Assembly (NCBI GenBank): GCA_965220775.1
Contig: OZ244845.1
Span: 2,170,001-2,234,000 of the forward strand
DNA: 64,000 nucleotides
Direction of reading: 5' to 3'
Source: G963664835 sp965220775
Lineage (GTDB): Bacteria; Chloroflexota; UBA6077; FW602-bin22; JBCLEL01
Shown here: positions 33,478 through 41,058 of the stretch, in pieces
How positions within the stretch are numbered: position 1 is the stretch's first letter
Layout: each line of letters begins with the position of its first letter
Program-made: the position numbers and the translations under genes
The notes under the pieces: model-generated
Seen by the model: only the letters and a program-made list of their open reading frames with translations
Databases searched by the model: none
What the model was told of the DNA's origin: nothing

Positions 33478-35595
33478 GTGACGCCCGCGGTTCCGATCGA
33501 ACGCTCACAATTTTGGCTGAGAAGAAATCCAAGGTGTTCTTTGCCGGAGGCACGGCGAGCGTTGAGTGATTTTGCAGGACAGAAGACACTACTGACTGGT
33601 CCGGCCCGTACCGGCAAATCGACGTTCCTCAGGCTTCGCTTGGGCCAGCTATTGTTGGACGGCGCCCCCGGCACTCAGATCACCGTGGTGACGATCAATC
33701 GATCGGTTGCCAAACAAATGCGTCAGTACGTCGACTCGCTCGATCTGCCCGCCGGAGCAACTCCCCGTTTCGACACTTACTTTGGTATCGCCGGCGCCAC
33801 GGTTGCACGTTATTGGCCATGTGTGCGCGACTTAATTGCACCTAGCCGACGCCGTCTTTACCCTGTTCCTCTGGCAAATGATCTCGCTCAATACCATCTG
33901 CGTCAGATAGTCGAATCGATGATGCGCAACAGAGGGTACTTTCGCGGCTTGCGTATCCGGCCCGAACGCATCGTGGCTCAACTTCTGGATACCGCTCACA
34001 GTGCTGCCCTGAACGATCGATCGCTATCTGACGCCATCGACCGCCTGAAGGCTACTTGGAAGGGCCAACAGATCCGACTGGAGCATTTTGATCAAGCCCA
34101 CGCGACTTTAGAGGAATATCGCCAGTTTTGTGCCCAAAACGGACTCATCGATGTCTCGTTACTTGTCGAGTATTTCAGGCACGTATTGAAGTCGGAGATA
34201 ACCGCTCTGGCTAGTCAAAGGAATAGAGCCCGGTACCTGCTCGCCGACAACCTCGAAGAGCACCCACACGTTTCCCAACAGTTTCTTGTCGATCTCGCCG
34301 AACATGCGGAGGAGGCTCTATTCGTTGTGGACGAGCAAGCTGGCTTCCGCCAGTTTCTTGGCGCTTATCCAGCCGGCGTAGATGAGCTCATCCCGCGCCT
34401 CGACCGACAAGTCCGGCGCACGGCAGAACCATCCGTCGACCGGGCGATCGCTGACATCCTGTTAGGAAGCGAGGCAACTGGGCGGTCTACCCCCCCTTCC
34501 GACAAGGACTTCGAAGTCTGGCTCAGTCGAACAAGGATCGGGATGATCGACTTAGTAGTCGAACGAGCGAACGCCATTGTGAACGGCCCCGACGGCGGCG
34601 GGCAGCGGGTGTGTTTGCTTTCTCCCTACGTAGACGGCCTGCTGGCTCTCCTGGTAAAGGATGGATTGTCGAAAAACGGCATCCCCCTGCAAGTCCGTCA
34701 ACCAGGTGAGGCGCTTATCGACAGACCGTGTGTCCGAGCATTCCATGCCGTCGCGGGATTGCTTCATCCACGCTGGGCGAGCCCGGTGAGGTATGACGAT
34801 CTACGCTTGGCGCTCATGGTGTTCCTGAACCTGGACGCCGTCACCGCGTCACTCTTGCTCGACAGGTCGGGTTTCAAGTCGAATGGTAGCCTGGCCCGAA
34901 TCACCGAGAGCAGGATTGTTGAGGAGGTGGGTGAAGAGTCGGTGGCGCAATACAATTTCCTACAAAGATGGTCGGCAGCGTATCAGACCGGGGAAGAGCT
35001 GTCGGTCGATCTGTTCGTGCGCAGGCTGTTTGGAGAGGTAGTTGCCCGCTCGTACCAACCGTTGCGAACACCATCCGACGTTGCGGCTGACTTCAGCCGG
35101 CTGCAACACGCAGCCCGTCGCTTCGTAGAATTGGGACCCGAAGTGTTCGCTGGCGGATCGCCGGCGTCCGGCGCCCGTTTCCTGGAAATGCTTTCGATGC
35201 GAGTGACGCCAGCAAAGGCCGATGACGATCCTAGCCTGTCTCCGGGAGTGGTCTACTTGATGCCAGTTCACACTTTTCTGACTGGCGACCTGACGTGCGA
35301 CTACCAGTTTTGGCTGGACGCTGGCTCCCCAGCTTGGTGGGAGCCGCCCGCACGCCCGTTGGCAAACTCACGTATCCTCTTGCAAAATTGGCCGTACGAC
35401 CGTGTATGGGATGTGCGGGCCAAGAGTTCGGCACAGACAGTTGCGTTGGCCCGTGTTGTTCAAGGGCTGGCCGCGCGGGCGCGGAATGGCGTAAACATCA
35501 TCGGTTGTGAGGAGGGTGGCAATACTAGTGGCGCCTTGTGGCGGGCAGTGACGAAGACTATCGATCCCGTTTTTCCAGAGGCCCCGGTGGCATGA
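33478..35595 (+). CDS. Degenerate UvrD/AddB-like helicase subunit
   Basis: A 705-aa SF1-type protein. The Walker A loop is intact (TGPARTGKST, G41-S48) and motif Ia-like TVVTINRSVAKQMRQ follows. The other helicase motifs are eroded: the DExQD position reads DNLEEHP (about 260), the GDxxQxIYxFRGA position reads VVDEQAGFRQFLGAYP (about 285-300). The VHxAKGLEFD position reads LMPVHTFLTGDLTCDYQF (about 600), and motif VI has no TRA. This matches the second, motor-weak subunit of AddAB/AdnAB/RecBCD-type complexes; a C-terminal nuclease domain is absent. The GTG start has no clear ribosome binding site. Confidence 0.78.
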   Translation: MTPAVPIERSQFWLRRNPRCSLPEARRALSDFAGQKTLLTGPARTGKSTFLRLRLGQLLLDGAPGTQITVVTINRSVAKQMRQYVDSLDLPAGATPRFDTYFGIAGATVARYWPCVRDLIAPSRRRLYPVPLANDLAQYHLRQIVESMMRNRGYFRGLRIRPERIVAQLLDTAHSAALNDRSLSDAIDRLKATWKGQQIRLEHFDQAHATLEEYRQFCAQNGLIDVSLLVEYFRHVLKSEITALASQRNRARYLLADNLEEHPHVSQQFLVDLAEHAEEALFVVDEQAGFRQFLGAYPAGVDELIPRLDRQVRRTAEPSVDRAIADILLGSEATGRSTPPSDKDFEVWLSRTRIGMIDLVVERANAIVNGPDGGGQRVCLLSPYVDGLLALLVKDGLSKNGIPLQVRQPGEALIDRPCVRAFHAVAGLLHPRWASPVRYDDLRLALMVFLNLDAVTASLLLDRSGFKSNGSLARITESRIVEEVGEESVAQYNFLQRWSAAYQTGEELSVDLFVRRLFGEVVARSYQPLRTPSDVAADFSRLQHAARRFVELGPEVFAGGSPASGARFLEMLSMRVTPAKADDDPSLSPGVVYLMPVHTFLTGDLTCDYQFWLDAGSPAWWEPPARPLANSRILLQNWPYDRVWDVRAKSSAQTVALARVVQGLAARARNGVNIIGCEEGGNTSGALWRAVTKTIDPVFPEAPVA

Positions 35596-36097
35596 AACCG
35601 ATTGGCATTCTTTCGGTTGACGTCGGTACGAAAATAGACGGTCCCCGTCATCGGTACGAAAGCATGTCCCGGACTCCGATCCGGGCTAGATGGCTCCTCT
35701 CACCGAATTCGTCATTCCGGCGAGGGCCGGAATCCAGAAGGGGAGGGGAGAGGCAAGATGGCCACACAATAGGCAAGAACCCGGCACCCCACCATTTTCA
35801 TCCTCTGATATGGCCCGCGAAAGTCCATGGTGATTCCCGCGCATGTGGGAATCCCGGGGAGACATGGCCGGCGCACCATCGAACCTGCTCCAACGAGACT
35901 GACACCACAAGCCGTCAGATCTCTTTCTCCCATTGGGAGAGGGTCGAGGTGAGGGCAAAAAGACTCTCGACATTCCGGCGAAAGCATGTCCCGCATCTCG
36001 ATACCTGGCCGGAACCCCGGGGAGGCATGGGTCACGCAAATGACCCTCAAACACCTCCACCTGGCTGCCCCCTCAATCCCCAAACCAAGGGATGCCG
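35596..36097. repeat. REP-rich gap between the two helicase genes
   Basis: About 500 bp with no credible gene. Bases 35646-35685 are identical to 8399-8438. Bases 35700-35735 carry GTCATTCCGGCGAGGGCCGGAATCC. Bases 35840-35862 carry a CCCGCGCATGTGGGAATCCCGGGG arm. Bases 35929-35957 carry CTCCCATTGGGAGAGGG, and 35971-36022 carry another CCGGCGAAAGCATGTCCCG copy. At least four palindromic elements are thus stacked inside what is functionally one locus. Whether transcription crosses it is unknown. Confidence 0.75.
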
Positions 36098-38326
36098 ATG
36101 AAGCTCTGGCCCGATCAGGAGAGAGTTGCCGCATACGCCGCCGGACCCATGGCCGTGATGGCCGTCCCAGGCGGTGGCAAGACCACGGCTCTGGCGTCCA
36201 TCGCCGCTCGCTTGATAGCCGGTGGCGCCGGCGAAATACTAATAGTCACCTACCAGAACGTCGCCGTGACCAACTTGCGCCGGCGGGTGGACCAGTTTCT
36301 CTCCGACGCGAGCCTGCCTCCGGCCGGATTCCACGTGGCTACCCTGCATTCCCTAGCCTACATGATCCTTTCCGAGCATGGCGAACGGATAGGCTTTGAT
36401 GATGAGCCGACCGTATTGTCGCAGGAGGAGTCGTCTCAGCAGTTCGAGCTCATAGCCACAGATCATTTCTCCCAGTACGAGGATCGCTGGCGCGGCGAAG
36501 AGTCGGTAAATAGCAGGTACCAGGCCGACAGATTCCGCAGGGGTAGGATTGATTTCATCCGGAAAATCGGAGGCAGGCTCACCAGGTGGATCAAACATCA
36601 CCGCTTGGACCCAGATGAAATCGAACGTGTCTTGCGGGAGTCATCGGATCCTCGTGATCCTCTGGTGTTGGGATGTTGGGTCTACCATGAATATCAACGC
36701 CGGCTGGACGACCTAAGGGCATTGGATTTCGACGACCTCGCGCTCCACGCGGACCGACTTCTCAGCGAACAACCCGACGTAATTGAAGACTTCCGGCGTC
36801 GCTGGAGTCACATACTCGAAGACGAAGCACAGGACAGCGTTCCCCTCCAGGAAAGGATGCTGGCCAAGCTAGCCGGCCCGGCGAACAACTGGATACGGGT
36901 CGGCGACTCGAACCAGTCGATAATGGGTACGTTCACTTCAGCCGACCCCGCCGGCTTTCGCCGCTTCTTCCAAAATGCCGGCGTTCAGCGTGAGCAGCTG
37001 GGTCAATCGGCCCGTAGCTCTCCGGCCATCGCGTCAATGGCTAACTTTCTGGTGGACTGGACTCGTCGCAACCATCCGGTAGAGGGTATTCGCAAACTAG
37101 CTTTCGATCCGGCCGAAATCCAAGTCGTCGACCAAGCGGGTCAAACGCGGAATGACGAACCGAATTGGACCGAATTGAAGCTTGACCGTTGTTTCCATAG
37201 TTTCGACGATGAGAGCCGGTTCATCGTTAAACAGTGGAGCAACCTCCTCGTACTAGGGCACATTCTCACGGGCGCGATATTGGTGCCAACTAATCGGATT
37301 GGCGAGACGATGGCGGCCGCCCTAAGAGAAAAAGGTCTCGAGTGCGACCAACTGCTCGAATCTAATCCGGCTGTACAGAAAGTTATGGAGTTGATTGCGT
37401 CGGCAATCGCTTTCTTTGCTCAGCCCCACCAAGCTAGGCTATTGGCCGAATTCTTCGAGCGTTGCTTGAAAGCCGGCTATTGGGAGCTGGAACCCGGCAC
37501 CGCGCGGGCCAAGGTCAGCGCCATACTTCGGTCGGATGGACGCGAGCTACTGAGCGGACGCCCGCCCGCCCGCTCGCCTGCATTGCTGGCGGACCTGGAA
37601 GAAGCTGCCCGCTTCGCCGGTGAAGCCGCGGCCTGGCTCCGAGCTTCAACTCTACCCATCGAAGAGTTGATCGCCACGTTGGTGATTGAGCTCCGCATGC
37701 CGGCGGAAATGGCCGGCTTTAGCGCGAATCTTGCGAGATACTTGAGCCGGCTGATGCGCGAGCACCCGGAATTTGGTTTGGCCGAAGTCGCATCGCATCT
37801 CGATCGGCGGCGGGCGACGGACGTGTCGATCTCGATCAGCGACTCGAACAGCTCCGTGTATCAGCCGCGTAAGGGTATCATTACTGTATCAACCTACCAT
37901 CGGGCAAAGGGGCTCGAGTGGGATGTGGTCTATCTGACTGGCCTGAACGAATGGCACTTTCCCTCCGATCCGGCGAGCAAGTTCTTCGAAGACAAGAGCG
38001 AAGAAGCCTACGCTGTTGAGCGGGCCATCGGCGACCTGAGCGCACGTGTGCCGGGAGGACGTGTCAACCAACCTCCGCCGGAGATTGAATACATAGCCGA
38101 GCGCCTGCGTCTTGTCTACGTTGGGATCACTAGGGCAAAGAAGGCTCTATCAATGAGTTACCATAAGTTCTTGCGTGCCGAAGATGAGGAGAGGCGGGAG
38201 CCGCTGTTCCCTACACTCGCCTATAGAGTGCTGAACAAGTATATCGTGAGAAGGGGCCGAGAAAACCCATCGAGAGGAACACCAAGGAGGCGCGCTCAGT
38301 ATGGACCTGGCGAAGTAGCACAGTGA
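36098..38326 (+). CDS. UvrD/PcrA-family ATP-dependent DNA helicase
   Basis: A 742-aa SF1A helicase with a complete motif set: Q-motif/N-terminus LWPDQERVAAY, Walker A AVPGGGKTTA, Ia VTYQNVAVTNLRRRV, Walker B-type HILEDEAQDSVPLQE, III VGDSNQSIMGTF, IV QSARSSPAIASMANFL, V VSTYHRAKGLEWDVVYLTGL and VI RLRLVYVGITRAKKAL. Length is normal for UvrD (about 720 aa) and shorter than AddA (about 1200 aa); no nuclease domain is fused. Of two in-frame ATGs (36092, 36098) the second has the better spacing from AAGGG. Its TGA overlaps the GTG of the nitrilase gene by 4 bp. Context suggests it is the motor of a split helicase-nuclease. Confidence 0.93.
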   Translation: MKLWPDQERVAAYAAGPMAVMAVPGGGKTTALASIAARLIAGGAGEILIVTYQNVAVTNLRRRVDQFLSDASLPPAGFHVATLHSLAYMILSEHGERIGFDDEPTVLSQEESSQQFELIATDHFSQYEDRWRGEESVNSRYQADRFRRGRIDFIRKIGGRLTRWIKHHRLDPDEIERVLRESSDPRDPLVLGCWVYHEYQRRLDDLRALDFDDLALHADRLLSEQPDVIEDFRRRWSHILEDEAQDSVPLQERMLAKLAGPANNWIRVGDSNQSIMGTFTSADPAGFRRFFQNAGVQREQLGQSARSSPAIASMANFLVDWTRRNHPVEGIRKLAFDPAEIQVVDQAGQTRNDEPNWTELKLDRCFHSFDDESRFIVKQWSNLLVLGHILTGAILVPTNRIGETMAAALREKGLECDQLLESNPAVQKVMELIASAIAFFAQPHQARLLAEFFERCLKAGYWELEPGTARAKVSAILRSDGRELLSGRPPARSPALLADLEEAARFAGEAAAWLRASTLPIEELIATLVIELRMPAEMAGFSANLARYLSRLMREHPEFGLAEVASHLDRRRATDVSISISDSNSSVYQPRKGIITVSTYHRAKGLEWDVVYLTGLNEWHFPSDPASKFFEDKSEEAYAVERAIGDLSARVPGGRVNQPPPEIEYIAERLRLVYVGITRAKKALSMSYHKFLRAEDEERREPLFPTLAYRVLNKYIVRRGRENPSRGTPRRRAQYGPGEVAQ

Positions 38327-39072
38327 GAGCGGCCCTTGTCGTGCATCATATGGGTGAAGACCAGCAGACCACCCTAAACAATATCGTTCAGATGACCCAT
38401 GAGTCAGCGGATGCCGGGGCTGATTTGGTGTTGTTTTGTGAGGCCGCACTGACCGGCTTCATTACGATTGACTGTCCTGGCCACGACCTGCCGCTCGGGC
38501 GGCACATTCCAGGACCGACAACCAATGTCTTGGCCAGTGTGACCCGCGACAGAGGCATTTGGGTGGCGATAGGGTTGTATGAACGGGAGCACGATCGGCT
38601 CTATGACAGCGCCCTACTCCTAAGCCCTGATGGAACCATCGCACTCAAATACCGCCGGATTGATCCACACTGGCATGGTCGAGCCGCGGATCCCTCCGTC
38701 TATAGACAGGGGTCTGCGGTTGGCAAAGTGGCAACGCCGTTCGGCACCGTTGCATTTTTGATCTGCGGCGATCTATTTGACGACAACCTGATCCGGCAAG
38801 TACGTGAATTGCGTCCCGATTGGTTGCTATATCCATTCGCCCGCTGCTTTGACAGCGAAGTAGCCGATAGCGAGCAGTGGCACCGGGAGGAACGATATGT
38901 ATACGCAGAGCGCGTGAGACGGATGGGAGTTACTACGCTGATGACGAATCTTCTGACCGATGATTGTGGGTTCGGCTGCTACTTTGGGGGTTCGATGGTC
39001 GTATCCGGCAAGGGAGAATTGGTCGATCACCTTCCAATTGGAAAAGCCGGCAGGCTACTCATTGATCTCTGA
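38323..39072 (+). CDS. Nitrilase-superfamily carbon-nitrogen hydrolase
   Basis: A 249-aa member of the CN-hydrolase superfamily, which hydrolyses nitriles, amides or N-acyl groups. The catalytic triad is visible: Glu40 in LVLFCEAALTGF, Lys in IALKYRRIDPHW and Cys in VAFLICGDLFDD. The GTG start overlaps the helicase stop (GTGA), so translation is coupled to a DNA repair gene, an odd pairing. The protein is slightly short for the family (usual 260-300 aa). The substrate is unknown; no sequence feature links it directly to nucleic acid. Confidence 0.88.
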   Translation: MRAALVVHHMGEDQQTTLNNIVQMTHESADAGADLVLFCEAALTGFITIDCPGHDLPLGRHIPGPTTNVLASVTRDRGIWVAIGLYEREHDRLYDSALLLSPDGTIALKYRRIDPHWHGRAADPSVYRQGSAVGKVATPFGTVAFLICGDLFDDNLIRQVRELRPDWLLYPFARCFDSEVADSEQWHREERYVYAERVRRMGVTTLMTNLLTDDCGFGCYFGGSMVVSGKGELVDHLPIGKAGRLLIDL

Positions 39073-39302
39073 GAAAGTGTTTCAAAAGACGCTGCATGGA
39101 GGAAATTTCTTCCTCGCGCTCGATGGGAGAGGATTGACGCCTGCTCCGTACCCCGATACAGGGGTCACGGTTAAACCTTCGCTATTTTCGGCGAAGGAGA
39201 TGATTCCTTCGGGCATATCAAAGACTTCGGGAACATCCTTTAGGAAGCGTTTGGACCATCGCAGCGTGATGTTTTTCGACGACGCGGAGTTGTTGGGTTG
39301 AT
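39073..39302. repeat. Gap with REP-like hairpins before the nuclease gene
   Basis: It contains the hairpin ACCCCGATACAGGGGT (39150-39166) and the hairpin CCTTCGCTATTTTCGGCGAAGG (39177-39198). A short frame through here ending at 39301 is unlike the neighbouring proteins and is not called. No promoter was identified. Confidence 0.5.
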
Positions 39303-39314
39303 GAACAATTGTTG
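39302..39314 (+). promoter_or_regulatory. GAAC-N4-GTT(G) palindrome at the nuclease start (possible LexA-type box)
   Basis: The sequence TGAACAATTGTTG contains the perfect palindrome AACAATTGTT and overlaps the proposed TTG start of the nuclease gene. It is one base short of the Gram-positive DinR/LexA half-sites GAAC-N4-GTTC. A 12-bp perfect version lies at 40290-40301. The functional reading is inference. Confidence 0.35.
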
Positions 39315-40124
39315 AAAAGACCAGTTGGTCTCCAGCCCGACTCCCGCCGGCTGCGGCTGAGCTGCGCTGCTCTGGAAGCCTTTGACCGATGCCGGCGTCG
39401 ATTCGAGCTCGCAAATCTGCGCATGTTAGATTGGCCCGGCCTATCGATGCTCGATCTACCGAGTAACAGAGAACCGGCCAGATTGGGGCGAGCTTTCCAT
39501 CGACTCGTCGGCGATTGGTTGGCTGGCGCAGAGATCGATCCCGTCGACGTTGAGGAGGATGACCCAGCTCTCGGCCGTTTGTGGCGACAGTTCTCTAGCC
39601 GGCCGCCGGATATTGGCAGCGGCCCCAAGATGGTGGAGCAAGAGATCGCGCTGGCAATTGAGGGTGCTGTTGTAGTGGCCCGGCCCGATTTGATCTGGCG
39701 GACCGAGGAGGGCCGGCTGACGATCTTCGACTGGAAGACTTCGGCGCCTCCACCTGCTGAAATTATTGCCGGATCGTGTCAGGCCAGGTTGTATCCATAC
39801 CTGCTCGTAGAGGCGGCCAGTTCAATGGGATTCGGAACATTGGAGCCGGCCGGTGTAGATATGTATTTTCACTTCGTGACTGAGCCCGACCAGACCATCC
39901 GAGTCGAACACTCGGCAGAACGTCACAAATCAATCGACGCGTGGTTGCGTCGAGAAGTCAAGGATATCTTGGAAACGGTCGATTTTCCGCAGACGACCGA
40001 TCTGGGGGAATGCGCTCGATGCAGCTACCAGACGTATTGCCATCTTGGCGGCATTGACCTTGGACTAAAGTCGGTCGGGGAGGACCTTGAGCCTCCAAGC
40101 GTTGAATACATCGACTACTTCTAA
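39309..40124 (+). CDS. PD-(D/E)XK nuclease with predicted four-cysteine Fe-S cluster
   Basis: A 271-aa RecB/AddB/Cas4-type nuclease. It has the N-terminal Cys28 (FDRCRRRFEL), the histidine motif LGRAFHRLVGDW, the metal Asp in VVARPDLIW, the D-x-K catalytic pair in LTIFDWKTSA, and the QARLYPYLLVEA motif. Three C-terminal cysteines follow (ECARCSYQTYC, C-x2-C-x5-C). This one-plus-three cysteine layout is the Fe-S clamp of AddB-like nucleases. The start is TTG at 39309 without a good ribosome binding site; it lies within a GAACAATTGTT palindrome. It would supply the nuclease missing from the two helicase genes upstream. Confidence 0.87.
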   Translation: MLKRPVGLQPDSRRLRLSCAALEAFDRCRRRFELANLRMLDWPGLSMLDLPSNREPARLGRAFHRLVGDWLAGAEIDPVDVEEDDPALGRLWRQFSSRPPDIGSGPKMVEQEIALAIEGAVVVARPDLIWRTEEGRLTIFDWKTSAPPPAEIIAGSCQARLYPYLLVEAASSMGFGTLEPAGVDMYFHFVTEPDQTIRVEHSAERHKSIDAWLRREVKDILETVDFPQTTDLGECARCSYQTYCHLGGIDLGLKSVGEDLEPPSVEYIDYF

Positions 40125-41058
40125 GAACGCAACCACCACCTCTTAATCCCCAAGGGGCATCGCAACCCATAGGCACGTCCATCCCCGGACATCGGGAACG
40201 CTCTATGATCCGCCCCCGCTTTGCAATCGAACGACCCTTGCAAACCTCCGTCAACTCGTGCGGCATCAGTCCTAACATCGTATAATTATGAACAATTGTT
40301 CGTACATCCGCGCCGCCCGTCGTAAGGACGGCGGTCGCGGCCATGCCGGCTGGACCAAACCCAGAATCCTGGCAAGTCCATCGCCAATCGCAGGGGCCGC
40401 TCTCGAGCCGCCTTAGGTGGAGAACCGAAAAACCCGGCCGGCCTCTTTCGACCTACCTAGGTCCGCGTCCAAGAACGCAAAAATGCAAAACAAATCTCCA
40501 GACAAGCCCGCCGGCAGTCGGGTGGACGGCTCCTGTAGTCGCCCGGGTCCCAGCATCGAAAGAGCATCACCGGCCCCTTTCGACCAACTCAGGTCCGCTC
40601 CTAAAAACGTAAAAATGCAAAACAAATCGCCAGGCAAGTCGACCGGAAGTCGCAGCGGCGGCTCCCGTGACCATCCTGGGGTCGAGAATCGAAAAACACC
40701 GGGACGCCGCGCCCATGACTATCATTATGGGCAGACAGTTGGTAAAATCTAAGCGTGGCTTCATTAGCTCTATCCAGAGAGTTGTAACCCTACGCAATTC
40801 TCCACTAACCCCCGATTCCGTTCTCCGTCTGGAAAAGCGACGTGGCCGGCCGGCTGGGCCGCTTGAGCCGCGTCTGCACTATTGTCATACCGATTAGAGA
40901 AAAATGTGTGTGATGCACGAGATCTCGGTGGATTAATTTGCTTGGCACAGACCAAGCGAAAGACCAATGAGCCGAGAGATTCGACGGGAACGATTAGGGT
41001 AAATTAGTAAAAATCGAACAAGCCGTGAGTGGCTATCGAATAGGACGGTGACAGCAAT
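40125..41058. repeat. Intergenic region with two AT-core repeats, upstream of gyrA
   Basis: A 934-bp gap without a convincing gene. Two units of one repeat lie 132 bp apart: each has CTTTCGACC, AGGTCCGC and then the AT-rich core AAAAATGCAAAACAAAT (40479-40495 and 40611-40627), followed by CCAGNCAAG and a GC-rich arm. A third, core-less half unit seems to precede them (about 40370-40440). Bases 40310-40335 form a GC hairpin around GTCGTAAGGAC. The gyrA promoter should lie in the last 150 bp, but I could not assign it. Confidence 0.6.
40281..40301 (+). promoter_or_regulatory. TATAAT overlapping a perfect GAACAATTGTTC palindrome
   Basis: TATAAT (40281-40286) is followed two bases later by the 12-bp perfect palindrome GAACAATTGTTC (40290-40301), which fits the GAAC-N4-GTTC form of the DinR/LexA operator known from Gram-positive bacteria. 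No obvious gene starts just downstream, so the target, if any, is unclear. Confidence 0.4.

Noticed and set aside
39309..40124. Cas4 as the identity of the Fe-S nuclease
   Set aside because: The cysteine layout would allow it, but no CRISPR or other cas gene is nearby and two UvrD-type genes are upstream, so an AddB-type role is favoured.
40567..40797. 76-aa minus-strand frame with a hydrophobic start (LWIELMKPRLDFTNCLPIMIV)
   Set aside because: It runs through the AT-core repeat units, has no ribosome binding site and no recognised family; treated as chance.
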